DNA from: Paenibacillus terricola
GTDB lineage: Bacteria; Bacillota; Bacilli; Paenibacillales; Paenibacillaceae
Assembly: GCF_014779765.1 (NCBI RefSeq)
Contig: NZ_JACXZA010000002.1
Span: forward strand, 1 to 64,000
DNA length: 64,000 bases
Direction of reading: 5' to 3'
The stretch's first letter is position 1. The number at the start of each line of letters is the position of its first letter. Shown one piece after another: positions 8,242-16,039 of the stretch. The notes below the pieces were generated by a model. It did no database searches and was not told the origin of the DNA. It was given only the letters and a program-made list of their open reading frames with translations. The translations under genes and the position numbers were made by a program.

Positions 8242-9240
8242 ATGAATTATACGGAGCGGTTAATGAATACTGCCAGACAGTATATCGCTTCTAACAAACA
8301 AACGGATTGGGTGTTCGCTTATGCTGGCGGTTCTGTTGGCAGAGGCGATGCTGACGCTTATAGCAACCTGAATCTATATGTCGTAGTATCTTCAACCGAT
8401 TTTGAATCAATCGATTCGAACGTATTATATGACGGAGTTATTATTCGTCTTCATATTCGCGCTTGGGAAGGCAGCTGTGTCCTGCGTTCGCAGCCGTGGC
8501 GCAACCGATTTCTCAGCGAAGCGCGTATTGTTTACGATCCTTATGGTGCTTTCGAGACGTTGAGGCCTGCTGTAATTGATTATTTCGCAAGCGTTGAGGG
8601 ACGCAGCAAAATGCTTATGCAATCGCAAGAGCAGGTGCAGCTATATTTGAAATGTTTGGACAGTTGTATCCGGACCGACGATCAGTTTGGCGCATCATTA
8701 GCCGCACAGGCGGCATGGCTTACAGCTGCGTCCAGTTTAGCGTGGATGCGCCATTCTTGTTGTTCGGGCAGTAACATGCTGTCCATTATGCAAGTAGAAG
8801 AGCCAGAAACCTATTCAGCGTTCCGAAATATTTGTTCGCAGGAGAATGCAGTGCCTATCGATGGTTCATTGATGTCAATGGCGCATTATCGGCACTTTCT
8901 GCGCGAACAGAATGGTTCAATTAGTAGGCTTGAGCCGATTCTGGACACGCAGATTGCCCGTAAAGCAGAGCGGATGCTTGTAACAGGCCGTGGCGAAGTA
9001 CATACGGTTCAATGGATGCTGCGCAGGGAAGCGTTGAGTTGCTACATGGCGACAGGCGGCACATTCCGTATGTTTAGGGAACATTATCATCAAACGCCAT
9101 TTGCAATTCAGCATCACTTGGACCAGCTTGGATTTAGCGCATACCCTTCAAGGCAGATATCGGAATTGCTCCGTCAGGTCGAGTGGCTCACCGATCAAGC
9201 GAAGAGAGCGGCTGAACTTGCTGCTCATGAGATTAGTTAG
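8242..9240 (+). CDS. Nucleotidyltransferase-like protein with altered catalytic site
   Basis: A 332-residue protein whose N-terminus resembles aminoglycoside/KNTase-type nucleotidyltransferases: AYAGGSVGRGDADAYSNLNL. In active members the segment after Y-S is usually D-[LIV]-D, providing the metal-binding aspartates; here both are asparagine (codons aac and aat). A helical C-terminal half follows. The ATG at 8242 is chosen over an in-frame TTG at 8221 because GGAAGGG lies between them. It may be a non-catalytic sensor or adaptor. The signal peptidase gene starts 13 bp downstream. Confidence 0.72.
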   Translation: MNYTERLMNTARQYIASNKQTDWVFAYAGGSVGRGDADAYSNLNLYVVVSSTDFESIDSNVLYDGVIIRLHIRAWEGSCVLRSQPWRNRFLSEARIVYDPYGAFETLRPAVIDYFASVEGRSKMLMQSQEQVQLYLKCLDSCIRTDDQFGASLAAQAAWLTAASSLAWMRHSCCSGSNMLSIMQVEEPETYSAFRNICSQENAVPIDGSLMSMAHYRHFLREQNGSISRLEPILDTQIARKAERMLVTGRGEVHTVQWMLRREALSCYMATGGTFRMFREHYHQTPFAIQHHLDQLGFSAYPSRQISELLRQVEWLTDQAKRAAELAAHEIS

Positions 9241-9253
9241 GAGAGTGGATTCA

Positions 9254-9799
9254 TTGGAAAATGTAACCGAAAGCAAACGTCGTCCTAAGAAGTGGACGAA
9301 GGAGCTTCGTGAATGGCTGACAGCCATAGTTGTAGCTGTCGTCTTATCATTATTAATTCAGAACTATGCTTTTGCTCAAGTGCAAGTGTTCAATATATCG
9401 ATGCAGAACACGCTGGTTGAAGGACAACGTCTATTCGAAGACAAGCTTTCTTACCATCTTACCGTACCGAAAAGGGGCGAAATCGTAATTATTAACAGCA
9501 AGGAAGAGCATCGGAACCTGGTTAAGCGCGTTATTGGGCTGCCAGGTGAGACGATCGACTTCCGCGATGGATCCGTCTACATCAACGATGTGAAGCTTGA
9601 TGAGACGTATGCGAAGGGGCAGACCTTCCCGAACAACTTCAAAACTCCTTATGTTGTTCCTGAAGATCATGTGTTCGTGCTTGGGGATAATCGGGAGCAC
9701 AGTGAAGATAGCCGTGTGTTCGGCGCCGTGAGCTATTCCGATATTGATGGCCGCGTATTGTTCCGCGTATGGCCGCTGAACAAATTTGGTTCGATCTAA
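9254..9799 (+). CDS. lepB: Signal peptidase I
   Basis: A 181-residue type I signal peptidase that removes signal peptides at the outer face of the membrane. One N-terminal membrane segment (WLTAIVVAVVLSLLIQN) is followed by the catalytic Ser motif ISMQNTL, the catalytic Lys motif LVKRVIGLPGE and the conserved GDNREHSEDSRVFG. The serine box has Asn where Pro is usual (SMxPTL). The TTG at 9254 is chosen because GGAG lies ten bases upstream and longer forms would extend into the previous gene. A strong terminator lies at 9850-9896. Confidence 0.93.
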   Translation: MENVTESKRRPKKWTKELREWLTAIVVAVVLSLLIQNYAFAQVQVFNISMQNTLVEGQRLFEDKLSYHLTVPKRGEIVIINSKEEHRNLVKRVIGLPGETIDFRDGSVYINDVKLDETYAKGQTFPNNFKTPYVVPEDHVFVLGDNREHSEDSRVFGAVSYSDIDGRVLFRVWPLNKFGSI

Positions 9800-9849
9800 T
9801 AGGCGGACACGTTAGTGCCGTCGCATTTGCGCAATAAATTAGGTTAATA

Positions 9850-9896
9850 GGAGGGGCTATGCATCGGAACTCGATTCCGATGCATGGCTCCTTTTT
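9850..9896 (+). terminator. Terminator after signal peptidase gene
   Basis: A long stem, gatgcatcggaa-type arms around ctcga (core tgcatcggaa / ttccgatgca), extended by ggggc / ggctcc, then TTTTT. The rest of the 9800-10090 gap shows no other clear feature. Confidence 0.88.
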
Positions 9897-10090
9897 AAGT
9901 TAAATCTGCATAATGACTGAATGGAAGGGCATCCTGTCGACGTGCCACTATATGCAAAATTGCTGTAAATGGGCCGATTTGTCGAAACAATCGTATACCC
10001 TTGCCCCAGTAAAACATGATACACTAAGGACACGGCTACAGTGCGAAGCCGCCGGTGTTCACCATTTCTGATTGCAAGGAGGAGTGCGCC

Positions 10091-10555
10091 TTGGATAACT
10101 GCTCGATCATTGCGAAGCCCGCAATTCATTTGGTTGGAATGAGCTATTGCGGACCCTACTCGACGTTTCCGGATGAATCGATCCGCTTGCAGGGCGAATT
10201 TCTCGCTCGGAGACATGAACTGAACGGGGCGGAACTATCCTCCGCATTGTACAGTCCTTATTTTGGCAACGAAGTGTTCGCCACCTACTGGGCGTGTTAT
10301 GAAGTGAATCATTTGAAACATGTTCCGCCAGGCATGGTGCAATTCACGATTCCAGAGCGCAAGTATGCGATGGTCACCTGTACGAACAAGCGAATCGGAG
10401 AGGGCTACGATCAGCTGACTTCATGGATGACGGAGCATAAGCTCAATAAGCAGGACACGGCCGTGTCGCTCGAAATTTTTTACCTCGACGAGCATTTGGA
10501 AGAAGTAACGGTCGATTTATTAATTCCGTTAGCCGAAGGTTCGAATAACGAATAA
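10091..10555 (+). CDS. GyrI-like / AraC effector-binding domain protein
   Basis: A 154-residue single-domain protein resembling the SRPBCC-unrelated GyrI-like ligand-binding fold found in BmrR, Rob and SbmC. Features include HLVGMSYCGPY near the start, YWACYEVN, VPPGMVQFTIPERKYAMVTCTN (the conserved P.G.Y-type strand) and the closing SLEIFYLDE. No DNA-binding domain is attached, so it probably binds a small molecule alone. The TTG start at 10091 has AGGAGG seven bases upstream. A DMT exporter follows 18 bp later. Confidence 0.78.
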   Translation: MDNCSIIAKPAIHLVGMSYCGPYSTFPDESIRLQGEFLARRHELNGAELSSALYSPYFGNEVFATYWACYEVNHLKHVPPGMVQFTIPERKYAMVTCTNKRIGEGYDQLTSWMTEHKLNKQDTAVSLEIFYLDEHLEEVTVDLLIPLAEGSNNE

Positions 10556-10573
10556 AGGTCTTGGTATTGTCGT

Positions 10574-11542
10574 ATGAACGCAAAATCGTTTTTCACCCAC
10601 CCGCTCGGCATTGTCGCCGGCTCTGTCGGCGCAACGCTGCTGTGGGGGAGTGCTTATCCAACACTTAAACGCAGCTATGAGGAACTCGGTATCGATGGAA
10701 CGGATTGGTTTGAACAGCTGTTGTTCGCCGGTTATCGTTTCACGCTTGCCGGATTGCTCATTTTTTTATTTATGGTTGTGATTAAAGAACCGCTCAAGTA
10801 TAGAGCAGGGTCGACTCGGGCGGTTCTATCGCTTGCACTTGTGCAGACCGTTCTGCAGTACATGTTCTTCTACACGGGATTGTCACACAGCTCAGGCGTA
10901 TTCGGTGCAGTTATTTCTGGAACGATCACATTCTTTTCTATTATTTTTGTACATTTCGCAGACCGAAATGATCGTATTAACCGTCGTAAAGCCGGCGGCC
11001 TATTGCTTGGACTTGCGGGCCTGCTGCTGCTGGCTATCCCTAAAGGGATAGAGCTTGGCTGGCATAATGCTTTCGGACAGGGTGAACTCTTATTACTTGG
11101 AGCGGCGCTCTTTGCCGGTTATGGCAACTTATTATCGAAGCAGTCAGTATCGAAGTTTCCAGTTGCTTATGTGAATGGATACCAGATGGTGATTGGCGGC
11201 CTTGCCCTCATCGTCATCGGTGGAGTCGTGGAAGGTTTCGCACCGTTTCATTGGACGACTCCTGCTATCATTCTGCTGTTTTATTCTGCCCTTATTTCAT
11301 CAGCAGGCTTCGTTGTGTGGAATTATGTCATGAAATATAATTCGGTAGGTTCGACAGCTTCGTTCTTGTTCCTCACGCCAGTATTTGGCGTTATCATGTC
11401 GGCTATCTTCCTCCGAGAAGAAGTCGGCTTTGCGGTCATCGCTTCGTTGACGGCTGTATGCTGCGGTATCGTGCTCGTGAACCGGAAGGCGAAAGCTGAT
11501 AAGGCTAAACCTGCAGCGTCGAAGTCAGTGGCCGCACGGTAA
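10574..11542 (+). CDS. DMT superfamily (EamA) transporter
   Basis: A 322-residue inner-membrane protein with about ten transmembrane helices arranged as two EamA repeats. LLWGSAYPTLKR opens repeat one and GELLLLGAALFAGYGNLLSKQS opens repeat two; the loop FLTPVFGVIMSAIFLREE is typical near the end. The C-terminal tail is Lys/Ala rich. Substrates in this family range from amino acids to drugs, mostly exported; none can be assigned. The Shine-Dalgarno sequence is weak. Confidence 0.88.
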   Translation: MNAKSFFTHPLGIVAGSVGATLLWGSAYPTLKRSYEELGIDGTDWFEQLLFAGYRFTLAGLLIFLFMVVIKEPLKYRAGSTRAVLSLALVQTVLQYMFFYTGLSHSSGVFGAVISGTITFFSIIFVHFADRNDRINRRKAGGLLLGLAGLLLLAIPKGIELGWHNAFGQGELLLLGAALFAGYGNLLSKQSVSKFPVAYVNGYQMVIGGLALIVIGGVVEGFAPFHWTTPAIILLFYSALISSAGFVVWNYVMKYNSVGSTASFLFLTPVFGVIMSAIFLREEVGFAVIASLTAVCCGIVLVNRKAKADKAKPAASKSVAAR

Positions 11543-11602
11543 TGTGCATCGTACGAACAGACTGATGGTGGTGTAGATGCTTCGAATCAAGGGGGAATAT
11601 GA

Positions 11603-12439
11603 ATGAGTTCTCATGCTTTTTCAATCCAACAACCAGGAAGTACGGTTCCGATCTGGACTGTCGATGCATTCACGGCAACGCCCTTCAGCGGTAATCCCGC
11701 TGCCGTGTGCTTATTGGACGTCCAGCCGTTGCGGGAATGGATGCAGAAGGTAGCAGCAGAGATGAATTTATCGGAGACGGCTTTCCTTCGTCCACTCGAA
11801 GACGGGATGTATGAATTGAGATGGTTTACACCTCGCGTTGAGGTCGATCTCTGTGGTCATGCAACGCTTGCTGCGGCCCATATTCTATATGAGACTGGCC
11901 GTATAGGTGAACAAGAAACAGCTCGATTCGAGACGAAGAGCGGCGTGATAACGGCATGCCGTTCAGGCGGCGGTATTAAGCTGGACTTTCCTTCGGAGCC
12001 AGTAAGTCCCTTCTCGCCCCCTGATGAGCTGATCGAAGCATTGGGTTTCATCCCCCGATTCACCGGAAGCAATCGACTCGACTACTTGGTTGAGGCCGAT
12101 GATGAGGCAACCGTCAGAGGATTGAAGCCTGATATGGTACTGCTGCGAGCGCTAAACACCAGAGGCGTTATTGTGACGAGCCGATCGAGCGCGACGAGCA
12201 GCTATGATTTTGTATCGCGGGCATTCTTCCCTGCAATCGGGGTTGACGAGGATCCGGTTACAGGATCTGCCCATTGTGCGCTCGCACCTTACTGGGCGAA
12301 GCGGCTGCGCAAAGATGAGCTCCGAGCGTATCAGGCTTCTGCACGTGGTGGCAGCCTGACCGTTCGGCTGGAAGAAGACCGAGTCATATTGATCGGGCAG
12401 GCGATTACGGTCCTTTCCGGACGGCTTTTCGCTACGTGA
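11603..12439 (+). CDS. PhzF family isomerase
   Basis: A 278-residue protein of the PhzF/diaminopimelate-epimerase fold. VDAFTATPFSGNPAAVCLL at residues 14-32 is the family signature, and the catalytic Glu lies in NLSETAFL. WFTPRVEVDLCGHATLAAAHIL and DPVTGSAHCALAPYWA match the two substrate-binding glycine loops. Most bacterial PhzF paralogues have no known substrate and no phenazine genes are nearby, so the role is unknown. The ribosome site is GGGGGA. Confidence 0.92.
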   Translation: MSSHAFSIQQPGSTVPIWTVDAFTATPFSGNPAAVCLLDVQPLREWMQKVAAEMNLSETAFLRPLEDGMYELRWFTPRVEVDLCGHATLAAAHILYETGRIGEQETARFETKSGVITACRSGGGIKLDFPSEPVSPFSPPDELIEALGFIPRFTGSNRLDYLVEADDEATVRGLKPDMVLLRALNTRGVIVTSRSSATSSYDFVSRAFFPAIGVDEDPVTGSAHCALAPYWAKRLRKDELRAYQASARGGSLTVRLEEDRVILIGQAITVLSGRLFAT

Positions 12440-12454
12440 GAACCGGAAGTCACA

Positions 12455-12511
12455 GCTTTATCCAAGATTCGACGCTGAATATACTTCTTGTGGTACATCG
12501 TGATCAAAAGC
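12455..12511 (+). repeat. Shortened copy of the rRNA-spacer structured element
   Basis: Bases 12463-12506 match the 3' third of the elements at 253-397 and 528-671 (caagattcgacg, then cttcttg, then tcgtgatca) at roughly 80 percent by eye. The middle helices are missing. A different closing stem can still form: gcttt (12455-12459) with aaagc (12507-12511). It lies between phzF and the queuosine promoter. Confidence 0.6.
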
Positions 12512-12565
12512 GATCTTTTTGAACTTCCTCTATAATCTACTTGGTATAGTTAGGGGCATGTCTCA

Positions 12566-12594
12566 TTGTAGGGGGCATGCCCCCATGCTATAAT
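12566..12594 (+). promoter_or_regulatory. Promoter of queDEC with palindrome in the spacer
   Basis: The -35 TTGTAG (12566-12571) and -10 TATAAT (12589-12594) are 17 bp apart. The spacer holds a perfect 14-bp palindrome, GGGGGCATGCCCCC (12571-12584). A related half, aggggcatg, lies about 20 bp upstream. This is a candidate operator; no known regulator recognises it as far as I can tell. Confidence 0.65.
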
Positions 12595-12623
12595 AGGCGT
12601 ATTGCGAACAATGAGGTGCTGTA

Positions 12624-13100
12624 ATGAGTTACGAGATTCCAAGAAAAGTGCAGGTCCTTGGTGAGGACATTCAAGCTCACCAGCTGCGTTATCATAATCG
12701 AAGAGTGCTCTTATCCAAAGAATTCACATTCGACAGTGCACATCATCTTCATCATTATGATGGCAAGTGTATGAATTTGCATGGACATACGTATAAAGTC
12801 CAGTTGATGATGTCTGGTGTTCCGGATGAACGGGGCATTAGCATCGACTTCTCGGATATGAAGCGAATTGCGCAGGCACGAATTATCGGCCCGCTCGACC
12901 ATCGATATTTGAATGAAGTACTGCCACCTATGAACACGACCGCTGAGAACATGGTCGTCTGGATGTATGAGCAGGTCCATGAGGCACTCGTAGAAGAAGG
13001 CCTGTATCCGAATGTACGTGTGGAAGAAGTAAGGTTGTGGGAAACCCCGACAAGCTTTGCTTCCATTACACGCGAATGGATGGAGGCAGACCATGAGTAG
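12624..13100 (+). CDS. queD: 6-carboxytetrahydropterin synthase QueD
   Basis: A 158-residue member of the 6-pyruvoyl-tetrahydropterin synthase family, converting dihydroneopterin triphosphate to 6-carboxy-5,6,7,8-tetrahydropterin in queuosine biosynthesis. The zinc-binding and catalytic residues are visible in FTFDSAHHLHHYDGKCMNLH followed by GHTYKV (Cys plus three His). The start has GAGGTG upstream. Its stop overlaps the queE start by eight bases, and queE and queC follow, so the operon makes 7-cyano-7-deazaguanine. No queF or GTP cyclohydrolase gene is in the window. Confidence 0.95.
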   Translation: MSYEIPRKVQVLGEDIQAHQLRYHNRRVLLSKEFTFDSAHHLHHYDGKCMNLHGHTYKVQLMMSGVPDERGISIDFSDMKRIAQARIIGPLDHRYLNEVLPPMNTTAENMVVWMYEQVHEALVEEGLYPNVRVEEVRLWETPTSFASITREWMEADHE

Positions 13101-13809
13101 TTCGGACATGCATCAGGGCGAGCGTGACCCGCTCGATACGAAGCTTCCAATGGTAGAAATATTCGAAACGGTCGAAGGCGAAGGCACGCGTGCCGGGTTT
13201 CCGACCGTTTTTGTGCGTTTGTTTGGCTGCAACCTTCGCTGCACCTGGTGTGATACGAGCTATAGCTATCCGCCAGCCAAATCAGAGTTTACGCTTTCCA
13301 TCCGCGAGATTGTCGAGCAGGTGCGCTCCTACAAATCGAAGCATATCTGCTTCACAGGCGGGGAGCCGCTGTTGTACGGCGATAAGTCTGCGCGTCTCTT
13401 GCAGGCGCTTGCTGACATAGACGGCATTGTTGATGTGCATGTCGAGACGAATGGCGCGATTGCGCTGAAGCCGTTCATCGAGAAGGTACAAGCCGACAAT
13501 GTCCGTTATGTGATGGATTATAAGCTGCCGGATTCAGGTGAGAATGAGCGTATGGAGACGACGAACTTCGCGCTGCTTCGTCCGCAAGATGAAGTGAAAT
13601 TCGTCATTGCAACGGATCGCGATTTCGATTTCGCGGTTGAGACGCTGAAGCGTTATCCAACGAAGGCGTTGCCGATGTTCAGCCCAGTATGGGAGAGCAT
13701 GCCGCCGGCGAAGCTGGTGGAACGGATGCTGGAAGCGGGATTATCGAATGTGAAGCTGAACATGCAGCTTCACAAAATTATATGGGACCCGGCAAAGCGC
13801 GGGGTCTAG
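13093..13809 (+). CDS. queE: 7-carboxy-7-deazaguanine synthase QueE
   Basis: A 238-residue radical-SAM enzyme that contracts carboxytetrahydropterin to 7-carboxy-7-deazaguanine. The 4Fe-4S cluster motif is CNLRCTWC at residues 46-53, of the C-x3-C-x2-C type. ETVEGEGTRAGFPTVFVRL before it is typical of QueE, and CFTGGEPLL is the SAM-binding GGE motif. The ATG at 13093 lies inside the end of queD, indicating translational coupling. Confidence 0.95.
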   Translation: MSSSDMHQGERDPLDTKLPMVEIFETVEGEGTRAGFPTVFVRLFGCNLRCTWCDTSYSYPPAKSEFTLSIREIVEQVRSYKSKHICFTGGEPLLYGDKSARLLQALADIDGIVDVHVETNGAIALKPFIEKVQADNVRYVMDYKLPDSGENERMETTNFALLRPQDEVKFVIATDRDFDFAVETLKRYPTKALPMFSPVWESMPPAKLVERMLEAGLSNVKLNMQLHKIIWDPAKRGV

Positions 13810-13828
13810 AGAAAGGGCGGACAACGCC

Positions 13829-14545
13829 ATGAGCGAAACGAAAAAAGCTGTTATTATTCTTAGCGGCGGCCTGGACAGTACGACCTGTATGGGCTTCGCG
13901 AAGGAATCGGGATATGAGCTGTATCCGATCACATTCGACTATGGTCAACGCCATCGGATCGAGCTGGAGAAATCGCAACAAGTTGCTGAGTTCTACGGCG
14001 TTAGCGACCGATATAAAGTTATTAAGCTTGATTTTCTTCGCGGTATCGGCGGCAATGCGCTGACGGATGATTCCATTGCTGTACCGACTAGTACGGGCAT
14101 TGAACAGAAAGATGCGGAGGAAGCAGGCAGCGACATTCCGGTTACGTACGTACCGGGGCGCAACTTTATGTTCTTGGCAATCGCAACGTCTTTCGCAGAA
14201 GCTGTAGGCGCTGAAGCCATCTATATCGGCGTCAACGCGTTGGATTATAGCGGGTATCCCGATTGCCGCCCCGACTTTATTGCGAAGGTGCAAGAAGCGA
14301 TGGCGCTGGCCACGAAGGTTGGCGTAGAAGGCAAACCAATTACGATCGAGACGCCGTTGCTCTCGCTCTCGAAGGCAGATATCGTACGGGAAGGCATGCG
14401 AATGGGCGTGCCTTACGAGCTGACAACAAGCTGCTACAATGGCATGGAAGAAGCATGTGGAGAATGCGACAGCTGCAAGCTCCGCCTGAAAGGCTTCAAG
14501 GAAGCGGGACATCGCGATCCGATCCCATATGCAATTGAACATTAA
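13829..14545 (+). CDS. queC: 7-cyano-7-deazaguanine synthase QueC
   Basis: A 238-residue ATP-dependent enzyme converting the carboxylate made by QueE to preQ0. The ATP-pyrophosphatase P-loop is SGGLDSTT at residues 12-19. The zinc site near the C-terminus is seen in CGECDSCKLRLKGF plus an earlier Cys in TTSCYNG. Third gene of the operon, 19 bp after queE, followed by a strong terminator. Confidence 0.96.
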   Translation: MSETKKAVIILSGGLDSTTCMGFAKESGYELYPITFDYGQRHRIELEKSQQVAEFYGVSDRYKVIKLDFLRGIGGNALTDDSIAVPTSTGIEQKDAEEAGSDIPVTYVPGRNFMFLAIATSFAEAVGAEAIYIGVNALDYSGYPDCRPDFIAKVQEAMALATKVGVEGKPITIETPLLSLSKADIVREGMRMGVPYELTTSCYNGMEEACGECDSCKLRLKGFKEAGHRDPIPYAIEH

Positions 14546-14554
14546 TTAACGTAT

Positions 14555-14601
14555 AAAAGGCTGCTCACGTCGCGCATGATGCGTTTCGTGAGCAGCCTTT
14601 T
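14555..14601. terminator. Bidirectional terminator between queC and the GGDEF gene
   Basis: A 15-bp perfect stem aaaaggctgctcacg / cgtgagcagcctttt with a 17-nt loop. A and T runs on both sides suit use from both strands. Confidence 0.9.
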
Positions 14602-14678
14602 ATGATTATAAGAGAAGTAGAACATTCAACTTGACAACTAATCGATATTCGAGATTTCGGAAGGCCTGAGGCCTGATA

Positions 14679-15872
14679 TTAATCTTCGCCAGACGCTTTA
14701 TTGCGCCGTGACTTCGACCTAGTGCTCTTGGCAACGACCGATACCTTGTTCTTGCCCGTCGTCTTCGAGGTGTACATCGCTTCGTCCGCTTCTTTGACAA
14801 CGTCGAGAACAGTCTGTCCGGATGCCGATGTACTAACGCCTATGCTGATCGTAACGCCAGTCTCTGTCTCCACACGTCGGCGGATCGTCTCGGCTACGTC
14901 AGCCGCTTTGGCTTTAACGTTGCCGCGCACAGCAGCGAGCAATTCCTCGCCGCCATAACGGCCTGCGGTGCCAATTCCGTTCGATTCTTCTTTAATAATA
15001 TCCGCGACCTTCTTCAAGATGACGTCGGCGGCGTGGTGCCCCTGCGTATCGTTAAGTTTCTTGAAATTATCGATATCGCAAAAAATAATCGAAATTACAC
15101 CGTGTTCACGCAGCCACTTCTCGCAGCGGCTGATGAAATGTTTACGATTGTAGAGCGAAGTCAAGCCATCTGTAATGGATGATTGATGAATGTCGAGCAT
15201 TCGTTCGATAACCCATTCGAACAACATAAGGAACTGCAGCGTAAAGTAGATTATCGGTACGTAATAAGTCAGCATCACGATAAAAGGCTTCTCGCCATGG
15301 AAGACGTAACCGTCTGCGACGCTCGCCAGCTGATACAAGAAATAAATGCCGAGACTAAGTACAAACTTGCGGTTAAGCGAAATGCCGCGCGTGTCGACAA
15401 GTATGAGAAAGTTAATGATAAGCGAGTAGAAATCGAGCGTAAGCACCTGCAAGCTTGTTCCGTCGACAGGCTGATCCAACAGGCTGCCATCGAAGTACAA
15501 TTGGGCTCCTGTCAATATGAATGGTGCGGCAAGCATCGAGATGAATGCCCATCCGATCAACCTTCCAGAAGGCCGGGTATATAATTTAATGAAAACAAAG
15601 TTTATAATGATGAATGACACGATCTGTAGGGTGGATGCCGTCAAGTAAGCCCAGGGGGATGCGTTAGACTCCGGTGCAGCCATATACAGTCGAATAATAT
15701 ACTGGATGCCGACAAGCATCAGTCCGGCAATCAGCCATCCGTATACTTTGTATCTCCGATAGCTCTGGTGAAGCTTTGCTGACATGAACAGCATCAGTAT
15801 TACAATTACGATGACGCATGCAGAGGAGAGAATCATACCGGTTGAACCGGTTAGCCAATTGACGTTCGTCAT
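14679..15872 (-). CDS. Membrane diguanylate cyclase (GGDEF)
   Basis: A 397-residue protein with about seven predicted transmembrane helices in residues 1-225, then a GGDEF domain (about 240-375) that makes cyclic di-GMP from two GTP. The active-site signature is RYGGEELLA. The RxxD inhibitory site normally five residues before GGDEF is absent (NGIGTAGRYGGEE), so product inhibition may be lost. The C-terminal tail is rich in Lys, Arg and Ser. The membrane part presumably senses a signal; no ligand is evident. The gene is monocistronic. Confidence 0.9.
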   Translation of the reverse strand: MTNVNWLTGSTGMILSSACVIVIVILMLFMSAKLHQSYRRYKVYGWLIAGLMLVGIQYIIRLYMAAPESNASPWAYLTASTLQIVSFIIINFVFIKLYTRPSGRLIGWAFISMLAAPFILTGAQLYFDGSLLDQPVDGTSLQVLTLDFYSLIINFLILVDTRGISLNRKFVLSLGIYFLYQLASVADGYVFHGEKPFIVMLTYYVPIIYFTLQFLMLFEWVIERMLDIHQSSITDGLTSLYNRKHFISRCEKWLREHGVISIIFCDIDNFKKLNDTQGHHAADVILKKVADIIKEESNGIGTAGRYGGEELLAAVRGNVKAKAADVAETIRRRVETETGVTISIGVSTSASGQTVLDVVKEADEAMYTSKTTGKNKVSVVAKSTRSKSRRNKASGED

Positions 15873-16039
15873 ATGTACAATACCACCAGTTTCATAGAGT
15901 TACATATTATTTTCTTCACAGAAACATATGTTCTAGTATATCATGTTTAAGGCATACCGCCTAGAGACGAAAGTCAGATGATGTCGAAGGACCGTAGGCA
16001 GCTTATGTTTCTAGTTTTTAAGGTTAGGGGGCAGTTGCC

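Noticed and set aside
12512..12623. preQ1 riboswitch upstream of queD
   Set aside because: No class I aptamer core (cagaggttc..., then a-rich tail) or other preQ1 pattern is visible; the region is instead a promoter with a palindrome.
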